A stretch of 64,000 bases of DNA, from assembly GCA_030532895.1 (NCBI GenBank), contig JAUNKF010000002.1, positions 124,001-188,000 of the forward strand, given 5' to 3'. Source of the stretch: Lautropia sp. (GTDB lineage Bacteria > Pseudomonadota > Gammaproteobacteria > Burkholderiales > Burkholderiaceae_E). A program made the position numbers and the translations under genes. The number at the start of each line of letters is the position of its first letter. Positions within the stretch are counted from its first letter, which is position 1. Under the pieces are notes generated by a model. That model saw only the letters and a list, made by a program, of their open reading frames with translations. It was not told the origin of the DNA and searched no databases. Below are positions 34,435 to 41,590 of the stretch, in pieces.

Positions 34435-35265
34435 TCAGGTCGGCCGGGTTTCGTAGCCGAGCGAGGTCGAGATTTGTGCGGCGGTGTGGCAGAGCTGCTC
34501 CACCCAGCCGTTTTGCAGGAAATCGGCTGGCGCCGAGATCGACAGGCCGGCAATGAGCTGGCCTGCATCATCCCGGATGCCGGCGGCGATGCAGCGTACC
34601 CCCAATTCCAGCTCTTCGTTGTCTCGTGCGTAGCCGCTCAGACGTACCTGGGCCAACTCCCGTTCCAGTTGGGTGGGGTCGGTGAGACTGTTGCGGGTCT
34701 GGCCGGCCAGCCCGGTTCGGGTGATGTAGTTCTGTAGCGCGCGGGGCGTGTCGCTTGCCAGAAAGAGCTTGCCAACCGAGGTCAGGTGCAGGGGGGCGCG
34801 ACCACCGACGGCGCGCACGACCTGCATGCCGCTTCGCTCGGACAGCGCGCGTTCGATGTAGACGATTTCATCGCCCTGGCGGATGGAGAGGTTGATGGGT
34901 TGGCCGGTGAGGCGGTGCAGCTCACGCATCGGCCCCATCGCGGCATCCCGGACGTTCAGACGGGTCTTCACCAGGTTGCCAAGCTCCAGCAGGCGAAGGC
35001 CGAGCTGATAGCTACCGGTTTCCACACGATCGACGAAACGGGTCGTGACGAGGTCGTTCAGGATCCGGTGGGCAGTGGATGGGTGAAGGCCCGTACGGGC
35101 AGCCAGCTCCTTCAGGCTGACGGCCTGAGGTTGCTGGGCCAGGATGTCCAGGAGTGAAACCATGCGATCCAGCACCTGGACAGTGGTCTTGCCTCCCGTG
35201 GTGCGCTGCTGGGTTGCGCCGTTGTGTCGAGAGGAATGGGATGCGGGTGTCTGTTTTTCTTGCAT
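34435..35265 (-). CDS. IclR family transcriptional regulator
   Basis: A 276-residue regulator. A Gln/Thr-rich tail of about 25 residues is followed by the winged HTH (VQVLDRMVSLLDILAQQPQAVSLKELAARTGLHPSTAHRILNDLVTTRFV, about 28-80). The IclR effector-binding domain follows (MGPMRELHRLTGQPINLSIRQGDEIVYIERA, LHLTSVGKLFLAS, ARDNEELELGVRCIAAGIRDDAGQLIAGLSISAP). The effector is unknown. It is unlinked to a catabolic operon on its own strand; pyrD ends nine bases upstream. No terminator can fit between this gene and the convergent peptidase. Confidence 0.93.
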   Translation of the reverse strand: MQEKQTPASHSSRHNGATQQRTTGGKTTVQVLDRMVSLLDILAQQPQAVSLKELAARTGLHPSTAHRILNDLVTTRFVDRVETGSYQLGLRLLELGNLVKTRLNVRDAAMGPMRELHRLTGQPINLSIRQGDEIVYIERALSERSGMQVVRAVGGRAPLHLTSVGKLFLASDTPRALQNYITRTGLAGQTRNSLTDPTQLERELAQVRLSGYARDNEELELGVRCIAAGIRDDAGQLIAGLSISAPADFLQNGWVEQLCHTAAQISTSLGYETRPT

Positions 35266-35273
35266 CTCGGCGA

Positions 35274-36422
35274 TCAGGGAACGGATGCCCGCGTAGGGCG
35301 AGCATCGGCGTCTGAGTTTAGCGCATCGTCCAGATGCTGACGAACGGCACGGCCCGCACTCGTAACAAGGGATGGGCCGCGGTAGATGAGTCCGCTGAAG
35401 AGCTGAACCAGGTCGGCGCCTGCTTGCAGTTTGGCCACGGCATCCTCGGCCGACACGATGCCGCCAACCCCGATGATCGGGTAGCCCTGAGGCAGGCCGC
35501 GTCGCAGCGCCCGGATGACCCGGTTCGAGGCTTCAAACACGGGGCGGCCCGACAGCCCGCCGCTTTCCTCGGCATGGGGCAAGCCTTGGACGGCCGTGCG
35601 GGAGAGTGTCGTGTTCGTGGCGATGACGCCGTCGATCCCGTGTTTCAGCAAGGCCGCCATGATGGCCTCGATTTGCGCCTCATCCAGGTCTGGCGCGATC
35701 TTCACGAGCAGGGGCGGGTTCCGGTTCAGTGTGGCCGCAAGCTGCTGGCGCTCGGCCGCCAGTGCGCCCAGCAGGCCGTCCAGCTCCTCGCTGCCCTGCA
35801 GCTGACGAAGATTGGCCGTATTCGGGGAAGAGATGTTGATGGTGATGTAATCGGCCAGCGGCATGACGGCCCGCAGGCCGATCAGATAATCCTCTGTAGC
35901 CGATTCGATGGGCGTTTTGGCATTTTTGCCGATGTTCAGGCCCAGCAGTGGTGCGTTCGATGCTTGTCCATGCTGGCGGGCCTGTTCACGTTGTTGCCAG
36001 ATTGTGGAACTCTTTACATTTTGTATGAAAGTTTCCAGCCCTTCGTTGTTGAAGCCGAAACGGTTGATCAACGCCTCGGCTGCCGGCAGGCGGAAGAGGC
36101 GGGGCTGCGGGTTGCCTGGTTGCGGCAGGGGGGTGACGGTACCCAGCTCCAGAAAGCCGAAACCGAGGGCTGCCAGACCGTCGATGTGAGCAGCATTTTT
36201 GTCCAGTCCGGCCGCCAGTCCGATCCGGTTGGGAAAACGCAGGCCCATCAACTCGATGGGTGAGGCGGGTTGCTGATGAGCGGGGCGCATCAAGGCCGGC
36301 AGCCGGCCGATCAGATCCACGACTTTCAGGCCCAGATGATGGGCGGTTTCCGTCGGCAAGCGAAAGAGCAGCGGCTTGATCAGCTCGTAGCTGGCGGCTC
36401 TCAGTTTGTCAGGGTGCTCCAT
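35274..36422 (-). CDS. pyrD: dihydroorotate dehydrogenase (quinone)
   Basis: A 382-residue class 2 dihydroorotate dehydrogenase, the membrane-associated, quinone-linked FMN enzyme of pyrimidine synthesis. The N-terminal helical membrane part ([28 protein letters not shown]) is followed by [41 protein letters not shown], the catalytic-Ser loop [24 protein letters not shown] and [11 protein letters not shown]. The segment around 36000-36040 ([10 protein letters not shown]) is unusually AT-rich and appears as a short insert relative to E. coli. The start at 36422 lies inside the end of bpt, overlapping by 22 bases. Confidence 0.96.
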   Translation of the reverse strand: MEHPDKLRAASYELIKPLLFRLPTETAHHLGLKVVDLIGRLPALMRPAHQQPASPIELMGLRFPNRIGLAAGLDKNAAHIDGLAALGFGFLELGTVTPLPQPGNPQPRLFRLPAAEALINRFGFNNEGLETFIQNVKSSTIWQQREQARQHGQASNAPLLGLNIGKNAKTPIESATEDYLIGLRAVMPLADYITINISSPNTANLRQLQGSEELDGLLGALAAERQQLAATLNRNPPLLVKIAPDLDEAQIEAIMAALLKHGIDGVIATNTTLSRTAVQGLPHAEESGGLSGRPVFEASNRVIRALRRGLPQGYPIIGVGGIVSAEDAVAKLQAGADLVQLFSGLIYRGPSLVTSAGRAVRQHLDDALNSDADARPTRASVP

Positions 36423-37129
36423 TGTCCGTCGATGAGTTGTTGGAGGGGGCGGAAATTGGTCTTGTAGCGCATCGCGCGGGCTTCCTCGATCCAGTAGCCC
36501 AGATAGAGATAATCCAGCCCGAGGTGTTGGCAGAGTGCAATCTGCCACAGGATGCCATAGGTGCCCAGGCTGGCGCCGGGCAGCTCGGGTTCAAAGAAGG
36601 TGTAGACGGCCGACAAGCCGTCATCGAGGTAGTCGATGACGGACACCATCATCAGTTGGCCGTCTTCGGCGCGGAATTCTGCCAGTCGAGTGTCCACCCG
36701 CGAGTTGAGCAGGTACTCCTTGTATTGGCTTTCGTCATCCTGATCCATTGCGCCGCCGCTGTGGCGGTGATGCTGGTAGCGGATGTACAGCTCGTAGTGA
36801 TCCTGGCGGAATTGCAGCGGCAGGAAGCGTGCTTGCAGCGTGGCGTGGCGTCGCATGGTGCGGCGCTGGCTGCGGTCGGGGCGGAACTGCTGGACGGGCA
36901 CGCGCACCGGTATGCAGGCCCGGCAGTTGTCGCACCGGGGTCGATAGGTGAAGAAACCGCTGCGTCGGAAACCCTTGCGAACCATTTCGCCATAGTTGTC
37001 GGCGTTGATGTTGAGCGAGGGCTCGGCCACCTGGGAACGTGCAAAGCGGTCGGGCAGGTAGCTGCACGGGAAGGCAGCCGTCACATAGAGCCGGACGAAA
37101 GGGGGCTTGGGGGGGCTGGATTCGTTCAT
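36401..37129 (-). CDS. bpt: aspartate/glutamate leucyltransferase (Bpt/ATE family)
   Basis: A 242-residue aminoacyl-tRNA-protein transferase of the arginyltransferase fold. In proteobacteria this group puts Leu on N-terminal Asp or Glu, feeding ClpS/ClpAP degradation. The cysteine-rich N-terminus [13 protein letters not shown] and the conserved [20 protein letters not shown] and [30 protein letters not shown] are present. The start at 37129 is chosen because its ATG overlaps the aat stop (ATGA). It sits with aat, so both known N-degron tagging enzymes are made together. Confidence 0.94.
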   Translation of the reverse strand: MNESSPPKPPFVRLYVTAAFPCSYLPDRFARSQVAEPSLNINADNYGEMVRKGFRRSGFFTYRPRCDNCRACIPVRVPVQQFRPDRSQRRTMRRHATLQARFLPLQFRQDHYELYIRYQHHRHSGGAMDQDDESQYKEYLLNSRVDTRLAEFRAEDGQLMMVSVIDYLDDGLSAVYTFFEPELPGASLGTYGILWQIALCQHLGLDYLYLGYWIEEARAMRYKTNFRPLQQLIDGQWSTLTN

Positions 37130-37968
37130 GGTGCCGATGCAGCCCCGGATGAAGACGCGCACGTGTTCCCGGTGATGGTGGCCTCGGGCGGATGGACGCG
37201 CGATGGATCGACCGATGGTGTGGCCGGTGGCAAGGGCCAGTCATGCGGCCAGCTCAGACGTAGCGTCGACCAGTCGGGGGTGGGTTGTGCCAGTAAGGCT
37301 GGCAGTCTCGCCAGGAAATCCGGGCGGGCCAGCTCCTGCCCACCCAGGCTGCGCAGATGTGCGGTGGACTGCTGGCAGTCGACCATGTGGAAACCCTGCT
37401 GCCGCAGCAGGTGCATCAAGGCCGCAAAGGCGCATTTGGAGGCATTGGGCCGACGGGTGAACATGGATTCGCCATAGAACATCCGCCCGAGGCCGACACC
37501 GTAGAGTCCGCCGATCAGCGTGTCGCCCTCCCAAACCTCGACGGAATGGGCGTGACCATGCTGGTGAAGGGCCGTGTAAGCCCGAATGATGTCTTCGGTG
37601 ATCCAGGTGCCACCGCCGTCCGCCTCACGCGGGGCAGCGCAGGCGCGCATGACGCGTTCGAAGGCCCGATCGAGGCTGAGCCGCCACGGCGCCTGATCTG
37701 ACAGTGATTGCCGATGCAGTTGCTTGAGCAGCTGTCGCAACGAGCGTGGCGGTCGGAAGGTGTCGACGAAGACGACCATGCGGGGATCGGGCGACCACCA
37801 GAGCACGGGTTGCCCGTCGCTGTACCACGGGAACATGCCTTGTCGGTAGGCTTCGAGCAGTCGTTCGGCGCTGAGGTCGGTACCCAGGGCGATCAGCCCC
37901 GGATAGCCCGGTACATCCTGATCGGGCGGGGGCAGAGGTGTGTGCGGATCGACCCAATGCTGTCTCAT
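37126..37968 (-). CDS. aat: leucyl/phenylalanyl-tRNA-protein transferase
   Basis: A 280-residue N-degron enzyme that adds Leu or Phe to N-terminal Lys or Arg. Signature segments: GLIALGTDLSAERLLEAYRQGMFPWYSDGQPVLWWSPDPRMV, GTWITEDIIRAYTALHQHGHAHSVEVWEGDTLIGGLYGVGLGRMFYGESMF and VDCQQSTAHLRSLGG. About 40 extra residues rich in Pro, Ser and Thr extend the C-terminus past the family end. The internal ATG at 37968 begins the conserved region; the frame is open further upstream, but that stretch lies over the NUDIX gene. Confidence 0.95.
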   Translation of the reverse strand: MRQHWVDPHTPLPPPDQDVPGYPGLIALGTDLSAERLLEAYRQGMFPWYSDGQPVLWWSPDPRMVVFVDTFRPPRSLRQLLKQLHRQSLSDQAPWRLSLDRAFERVMRACAAPREADGGGTWITEDIIRAYTALHQHGHAHSVEVWEGDTLIGGLYGVGLGRMFYGESMFTRRPNASKCAFAALMHLLRQQGFHMVDCQQSTAHLRSLGGQELARPDFLARLPALLAQPTPDWSTLRLSWPHDWPLPPATPSVDPSRVHPPEATITGNTCASSSGAASAP

Positions 37969-37993
37969 GGCTGGCGTGATGGCAGGCGGCGGT

Positions 37994-38599
37994 TCAGGGC
38001 AGGGGCGGCGGCGTGTGAACCGGGCCTGATGCCGTGCCACCGCCTGTATGCGGGCTGGCGGCAGACTGACCAGGGTGGATGGCCGCTTCATGAACCGCAA
38101 AGCGGCCCTGTCGGCGGTCGGCCAGGAACCACCGCAATGTGGTTTCGACGGTGGTGAAGGCCAGCTCGTGCCAGGGAATGTCGGCCTCGTCGAAAAGCCG
38201 GGCTTCCAGACTTTCGACGCCCGGATCCAGTTGGGGGGTGTTGAGCTGGGCCAGGTAGAAGACATGCACCTGCTCGGCGTGGGGAACGTCGATCAGGGAG
38301 AAGAGCTGTGTGACGCTGGCGTCGGCGCCCGCTTCTTCCATCGTTTCACGCACGGCACCCGCAGAAACGGTTTCGCCGATTTCCAGAAAACCCGCGGGCA
38401 GTGTCCACTTGCCATGACGCGGTTCGATGGCACGACGGCACAGGAGGATCTTGTCTTCCCATGTGCAGACGGCCCCGGCCACGATGCGGGGGTTCACGTA
38501 ATGAATGGTGTGGCAGACGGTACAGACCAGGCGCGGGCGGTTGTCGCCTTCAGGCACGCAGGTCTGGGCAGGGCTGCCGCAGGTTGAGCAATATTTCAT
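37994..38599 (-). CDS. NUDIX hydrolase with N-terminal zinc ribbon
   Basis: A 201-residue NUDIX pyrophosphohydrolase. The N-terminus has a CxxC...CxxC zinc ribbon (YCSTCGS and CTVCHT) as in NudC-like and YjhB-like proteins. The NUDIX box is complete (GFLEIGETVSAGAVRETMEEAG). The C-terminal 30 residues are a Gly/Pro tail of no known function. The substrate is not evident. The start at 38599 (MKYCSTCG) matches the ribbon. It is first in the NUDIX-aat-bpt-pyrD run. Confidence 0.9.
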   Translation of the reverse strand: MKYCSTCGSPAQTCVPEGDNRPRLVCTVCHTIHYVNPRIVAGAVCTWEDKILLCRRAIEPRHGKWTLPAGFLEIGETVSAGAVRETMEEAGADASVTQLFSLIDVPHAEQVHVFYLAQLNTPQLDPGVESLEARLFDEADIPWHELAFTTVETTLRWFLADRRQGRFAVHEAAIHPGQSAASPHTGGGTASGPVHTPPPLP

Positions 38600-38743
38600 G
38601 GGCTTGAATGTACGCCAACCGACAGGAGTTGCAAGGGGGGCGTGCAACCCGCGAGGCTCTGGGGGGCTTCCCCTATGGTGGCGGGCCGCGGGTGACGCAT
38701 CGAGCCGGCCAAAAAAATTTTTGGGGGTAGGGGTTGGCAGGGC

Positions 38744-38773
38744 TTGCATTTTGGAAATCGTTGGGGTTATACT
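38744..38773 (+). promoter_or_regulatory. sigma-70 promoter of the initiator tRNA gene
   Basis: TTGCAT at 38744-38749, an 18-base spacer and TATACT at 38768-38773, seven bases before the mature tRNA 5' end. The spacing to the gene suits a short pre-tRNA leader. Confidence 0.75.
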
Positions 38774-38779
38774 TCTTTT

Positions 38780-38856
38780 CGCGGGGTGGAGCAGTCTGGC
38801 AGCTCGTCGGGCTCATAACCCGAAGGTCGGAGGTTCAAATCCTCCCCCCGCAACCA
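38780..38856 (+). tRNA. initiator tRNA-Met (CAU)
   Basis: A 77-base tRNA ending in encoded CCA. It shares with E. coli tRNA-fMet the 5' CGCGGGG with the initiator C1:A72 mismatch, the anticodon stem TCGGGCTCATAACCCGA with three G:C pairs, and the anticodon CAT at 38814-38816. These marks distinguish it from elongator tRNA-Met. Confidence 0.97.
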
Positions 38857-38872
38857 TCGACATATCATCTAT

Positions 38873-38903
38873 GCCCCTGAGCATTACTCCGGGGCTTTTT
38901 TTT
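38873..38903 (+). terminator. intrinsic terminator after tRNA-fMet
   Basis: Stem GCCCC..GAG / CTC..GGGGC with loop CATTA, one internal mismatch, followed by eight T residues. It lies 16 bases past the tRNA end, so the tRNA is a single-gene transcription unit. Confidence 0.88.
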
Positions 38904-39149
38904 GCCCTTTTCTTTTGTTGGCCCTTTGTGGGCCTGTTGTCCATTGACGCACGATGAGCCGCTGGTGGCGGCATGGCGCGTGGTCTTGCGTTAGTGTGTA
39001 ACGCTCTTGCGCCCATTCTGCTGGAAAGCCCTGATGGGAATGACGATCATTGCCTGGGGCTGACTCGTTTTGATGCACCGCATCTGTGTTACTTTGGCGT
39101 TTTCTTATCTAAAAAAATCATGAGCTGACACCTTGGGGGAGGGGCTAAG

Positions 39150-41240
39150 GTGCTTAAAGTCCAGAAAGCGTGGGAGCGATTCGTCAGTGACGGCAAGTTG
39201 CTGGAATCGCAGATACGTCCTGTCATCGCACAATCGTGGCGGCGGTCGGCCCAGATGAATATCGGGGCGGGGCGTCGTCAGGCACCGCTGTTGAGTGAAG
39301 CCGAGCTGCATCAGAAACGGGTGCAGAATGCGCGGCTGTTGAATGCGGCAGGCAAGGCGCTGGAGCGCTCGCGCATGATGCTGTCCGGTTCCCAGTCGAT
39401 GCTGATCCTGACCGATCCGCAGGGTCTGATCGTCGCCACCGAGGGCGACCGGCGGGTGATCGATCATGGCCGAGAAAATCATCTGGAGCCGGGGGGTAGC
39501 TGGCACGAAGACCAGATGGGCACCAATGCCATCGGCACGGCATTGGCCGAGCGTGCTGCGGTGCAGATTCACGGCAAGGAGCATTTCTGTTCGGGTGCAC
39601 AGGGCTGGACTTGTGCGGCAGTGCCGATCATCCATTCAGCCAACGGCCGTGTGCTGGGGGCTGTCGACGTGTCGAGTCGGGCCGTGTCGTTCAACCCTCA
39701 AAGCATGGCATTGGCAGCCTCCATCGGGCATGAAATCGAACGCGAGCTGGATCGGCTGCTGCGCATGGAGCATGAGCAGCTGTTGCGTCATTTTCTGACG
39801 ATGCGGGTCGACACGATGCTGCAGGACACGTTGGTGCTGGATCGGCACGGGGCACTCGTTCACACGACGAAGGAGCCGGGCCAGCGCGGTGTCTGGGAGG
39901 AAAGCGGCATGCACGAGCTGGTTCAGCAGTGCGCGATGCATGACTGGCAGGCAGAGCTTCAGCGGCGCCATGTGCAGGCCGAGATCGAGCTGGTGCAGCA
40001 GGATGGCGAAGACATCGGTGCGGTGGTGTTTCTTAGCCGTGCCTCATCGTATCGGAAGCGACAGGGGGGGCTGTCAGGCAACGCCGCGGGTGCTGGCCCA
40101 ATGGTGGGCGTATCGAGGTCTCGTGCCGTCCGTGCTTTCGACGAGGTGCGGGGCGAGAGCGAACCCATCGTGCAGGCGCGGGAGCTGGCCCTCAACCTGG
40201 CTGGGGCCGGGTTGCCGATTCTGGTCGAGGGGGAAACGGGCACCGGCAAGGAGTTGTTCGCCCGTGCCGTGCATCGTAGCTCACGCGGGGAGGGGCAGCC
40301 TTTCGTGCCGGTCAATTGTGGTGGCATTGCCCGTGATCTGATTGCCAGCGAGCTGTTCGGCTACAGCAAGGGGTCGTTTACTGGCGCGGATGAGCGGGGC
40401 AGAACCGGCAAGATCGTGGCGGCTCATGGCGGCACGCTGTGTCTGGATGAAATTGGCGAGATGCCGATGGAGTTGCAGCCCTATCTGCTGCGAGTGCTCG
40501 AGGACGGAATCGTGTATCCGATCGGATCACAGCAGGGGCGGCGGGTGGACATTTCGCTGGTATCGATGACGAACCGTTCCCTGCTGGGTGAAATTGCCCA
40601 GGGGCGTTTCCGGCGGGATCTGTATTACCGCATTGCGGCTGCGACGGTCAGGATTCCACCGCTGCGCGAGCGGGGCGAGGATGTGTTGCTGTTGGCCGAG
40701 CATTTTGCGTGGCAGGCAGCTGAACGGCTTGGCAGACCGGTGCCGAGCCTGGCGCAGGAGGCGGTCGAGATGCTGCTTGCCTATGCGTGGCCGGGCAATG
40801 TGCGGCAGCTTCGCAACGTGATGGACATGGCCGTGGCGCTGGTGAGTGACGGGGTCATCCGTCGCGAGAATCTGCCGGCCGAGCTGTGGGATGGCGGGGA
40901 TCGCCTGCTGGTATCAGGGGCCGAGATGCATGACGGGCCGGGGCTGAGCGACATGCAGCATCTGTTGCGGGGGCGCTGGCTGGCTGACGGTGGCTCGGCA
41001 TCGGTACCGATGTCCGAGCTGTGGGTTCCTGCGGTGCGGGAGGCGCCGATGACGGGTAGGGCGTTGAAGCCGGTGGCGGCTGACACCCAGGCGCGCACGT
41101 TGCGCCAGAGTCAGCGGGAGGCCATCGTGGCGGCAATCGAGGCGAGCCGGGGCAACATGACGGAGGCCGCCCGGCGTCTGGGGATTGCACGTTCGACACT
41201 GTATGTCCGGCTGAACGAATACGGGATTTCTCGCGGGTAG
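39150..41240 (+). CDS. acxR: sigma-54-dependent activator of acetone metabolism (AcxR/AcoR type)
   Basis: A 696-residue enhancer-binding protein. The N-terminus has the AcoR-type sensory region with GAF domain (RPVIAQSWRRSA, MLSGSQSMLILTDPQGLIVATEGD, GTNAIGTALAERAAVQIHGKEHF). The AAA+ domain carries Walker A GETGTGKE (about 360-367) and Walker B-type GGTLCLDEIGEM. The C-terminal Fis-type HTH is REAIVAAIEASRGNMTEAARRLGIARSTLYVRL. The sigma-54 contact loop reads GSFTGA (408-413), not the usual GAFTGA. It is encoded just upstream of acxABC with dyad operators and a sigma-54 promoter between, so acxR is its likely identity. The start is GTG with GGGGGAGGGG five bases upstream. Confidence 0.88.
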   Translation: MLKVQKAWERFVSDGKLLESQIRPVIAQSWRRSAQMNIGAGRRQAPLLSEAELHQKRVQNARLLNAAGKALERSRMMLSGSQSMLILTDPQGLIVATEGDRRVIDHGRENHLEPGGSWHEDQMGTNAIGTALAERAAVQIHGKEHFCSGAQGWTCAAVPIIHSANGRVLGAVDVSSRAVSFNPQSMALAASIGHEIERELDRLLRMEHEQLLRHFLTMRVDTMLQDTLVLDRHGALVHTTKEPGQRGVWEESGMHELVQQCAMHDWQAELQRRHVQAEIELVQQDGEDIGAVVFLSRASSYRKRQGGLSGNAAGAGPMVGVSRSRAVRAFDEVRGESEPIVQARELALNLAGAGLPILVEGETGTGKELFARAVHRSSRGEGQPFVPVNCGGIARDLIASELFGYSKGSFTGADERGRTGKIVAAHGGTLCLDEIGEMPMELQPYLLRVLEDGIVYPIGSQQGRRVDISLVSMTNRSLLGEIAQGRFRRDLYYRIAAATVRIPPLRERGEDVLLLAEHFAWQAAERLGRPVPSLAQEAVEMLLAYAWPGNVRQLRNVMDMAVALVSDGVIRRENLPAELWDGGDRLLVSGAEMHDGPGLSDMQHLLRGRWLADGGSASVPMSELWVPAVREAPMTGRALKPVAADTQARTLRQSQREAIVAAIEASRGNMTEAARRLGIARSTLYVRLNEYGISRG

Positions 41241-41409
41241 GCACTGGATCCCGACATGGACGCAACTGATCGCAACAGCTTCTGCGGCATGGGCACAGGG
41301 GCTGTTTTTTTGTGCCCTTTCATGTCCCCGCGTGCCACGTGCTCAAACACTGAGTGTCCAAAACATGCCGGCTCAATGCGCCGATTGTCCGGCGTGTCCG
41401 TCCGATCGT

Positions 41410-41427
41410 CTGTCCGGTGTCGGACAG
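41410..41427. promoter_or_regulatory. upstream activator dyad 1 for acx
   Basis: Perfect dyad CTGTCCG-GTGT-CGGACAG. It lies about 95 bases before the -24 element, a usual distance for an enhancer-binding protein. Confidence 0.78.
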
Positions 41428-41432
41428 ATGAG

Positions 41433-41449
41433 TGTCCGATGTTCGGACA
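41433..41449. promoter_or_regulatory. upstream activator dyad 2 for acx
   Basis: Perfect dyad TGTCCGA-TGT-TCGGACA. Its centre lies about 22 bases from dyad 1, two helical turns, so two activator dimers would bind on the same face. Half-sites TTGTCCGG and GTGTCCG at 41386-41400 may extend the array. Confidence 0.8.
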
Positions 41450-41521
41450 ATGGCCCGAACACCCTGGTCGGCAAAAAAATAAATCCTTGTTTTTCAAGCA
41501 TCTGTCATGTTGCGCTGCAGA

Positions 41522-41537
41522 TGGCACGGAGATTGCT
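41522..41537 (+). promoter_or_regulatory. sigma-54 promoter of acxABC
   Basis: TGGCAC-N5-TTGCT, a perfect match to the -24/-12 consensus core (TGGCAC-N5-TTGCW). It is 53 bases upstream of the acxA start. Confidence 0.93.
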
Positions 41538-41590
41538 CATAAGAGGGTACGGTCTGTCCGTCAGATCGCCTACCAAATCAGGAGGAGCAA

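Larger units (their letters stand above)
41241..41590. other. acx regulatory region
   Basis: 350 bases without a gene. It holds a GGGCACA/TGTGCCC hairpin at 41291-41317 (a possible weak acxR terminator), several TGTCC half-sites from 41355, two perfect dyads (41410-41427, 41433-41449) and the -24/-12 promoter at 41522-41537. Confidence 0.8.

Noticed and set aside
41291-41317. Strong terminator of acxR
   Set aside because: The stem is seven bases with a 13-base loop and its T-run is in the loop, not after the stem; listed only inside the regulatory-region entry.
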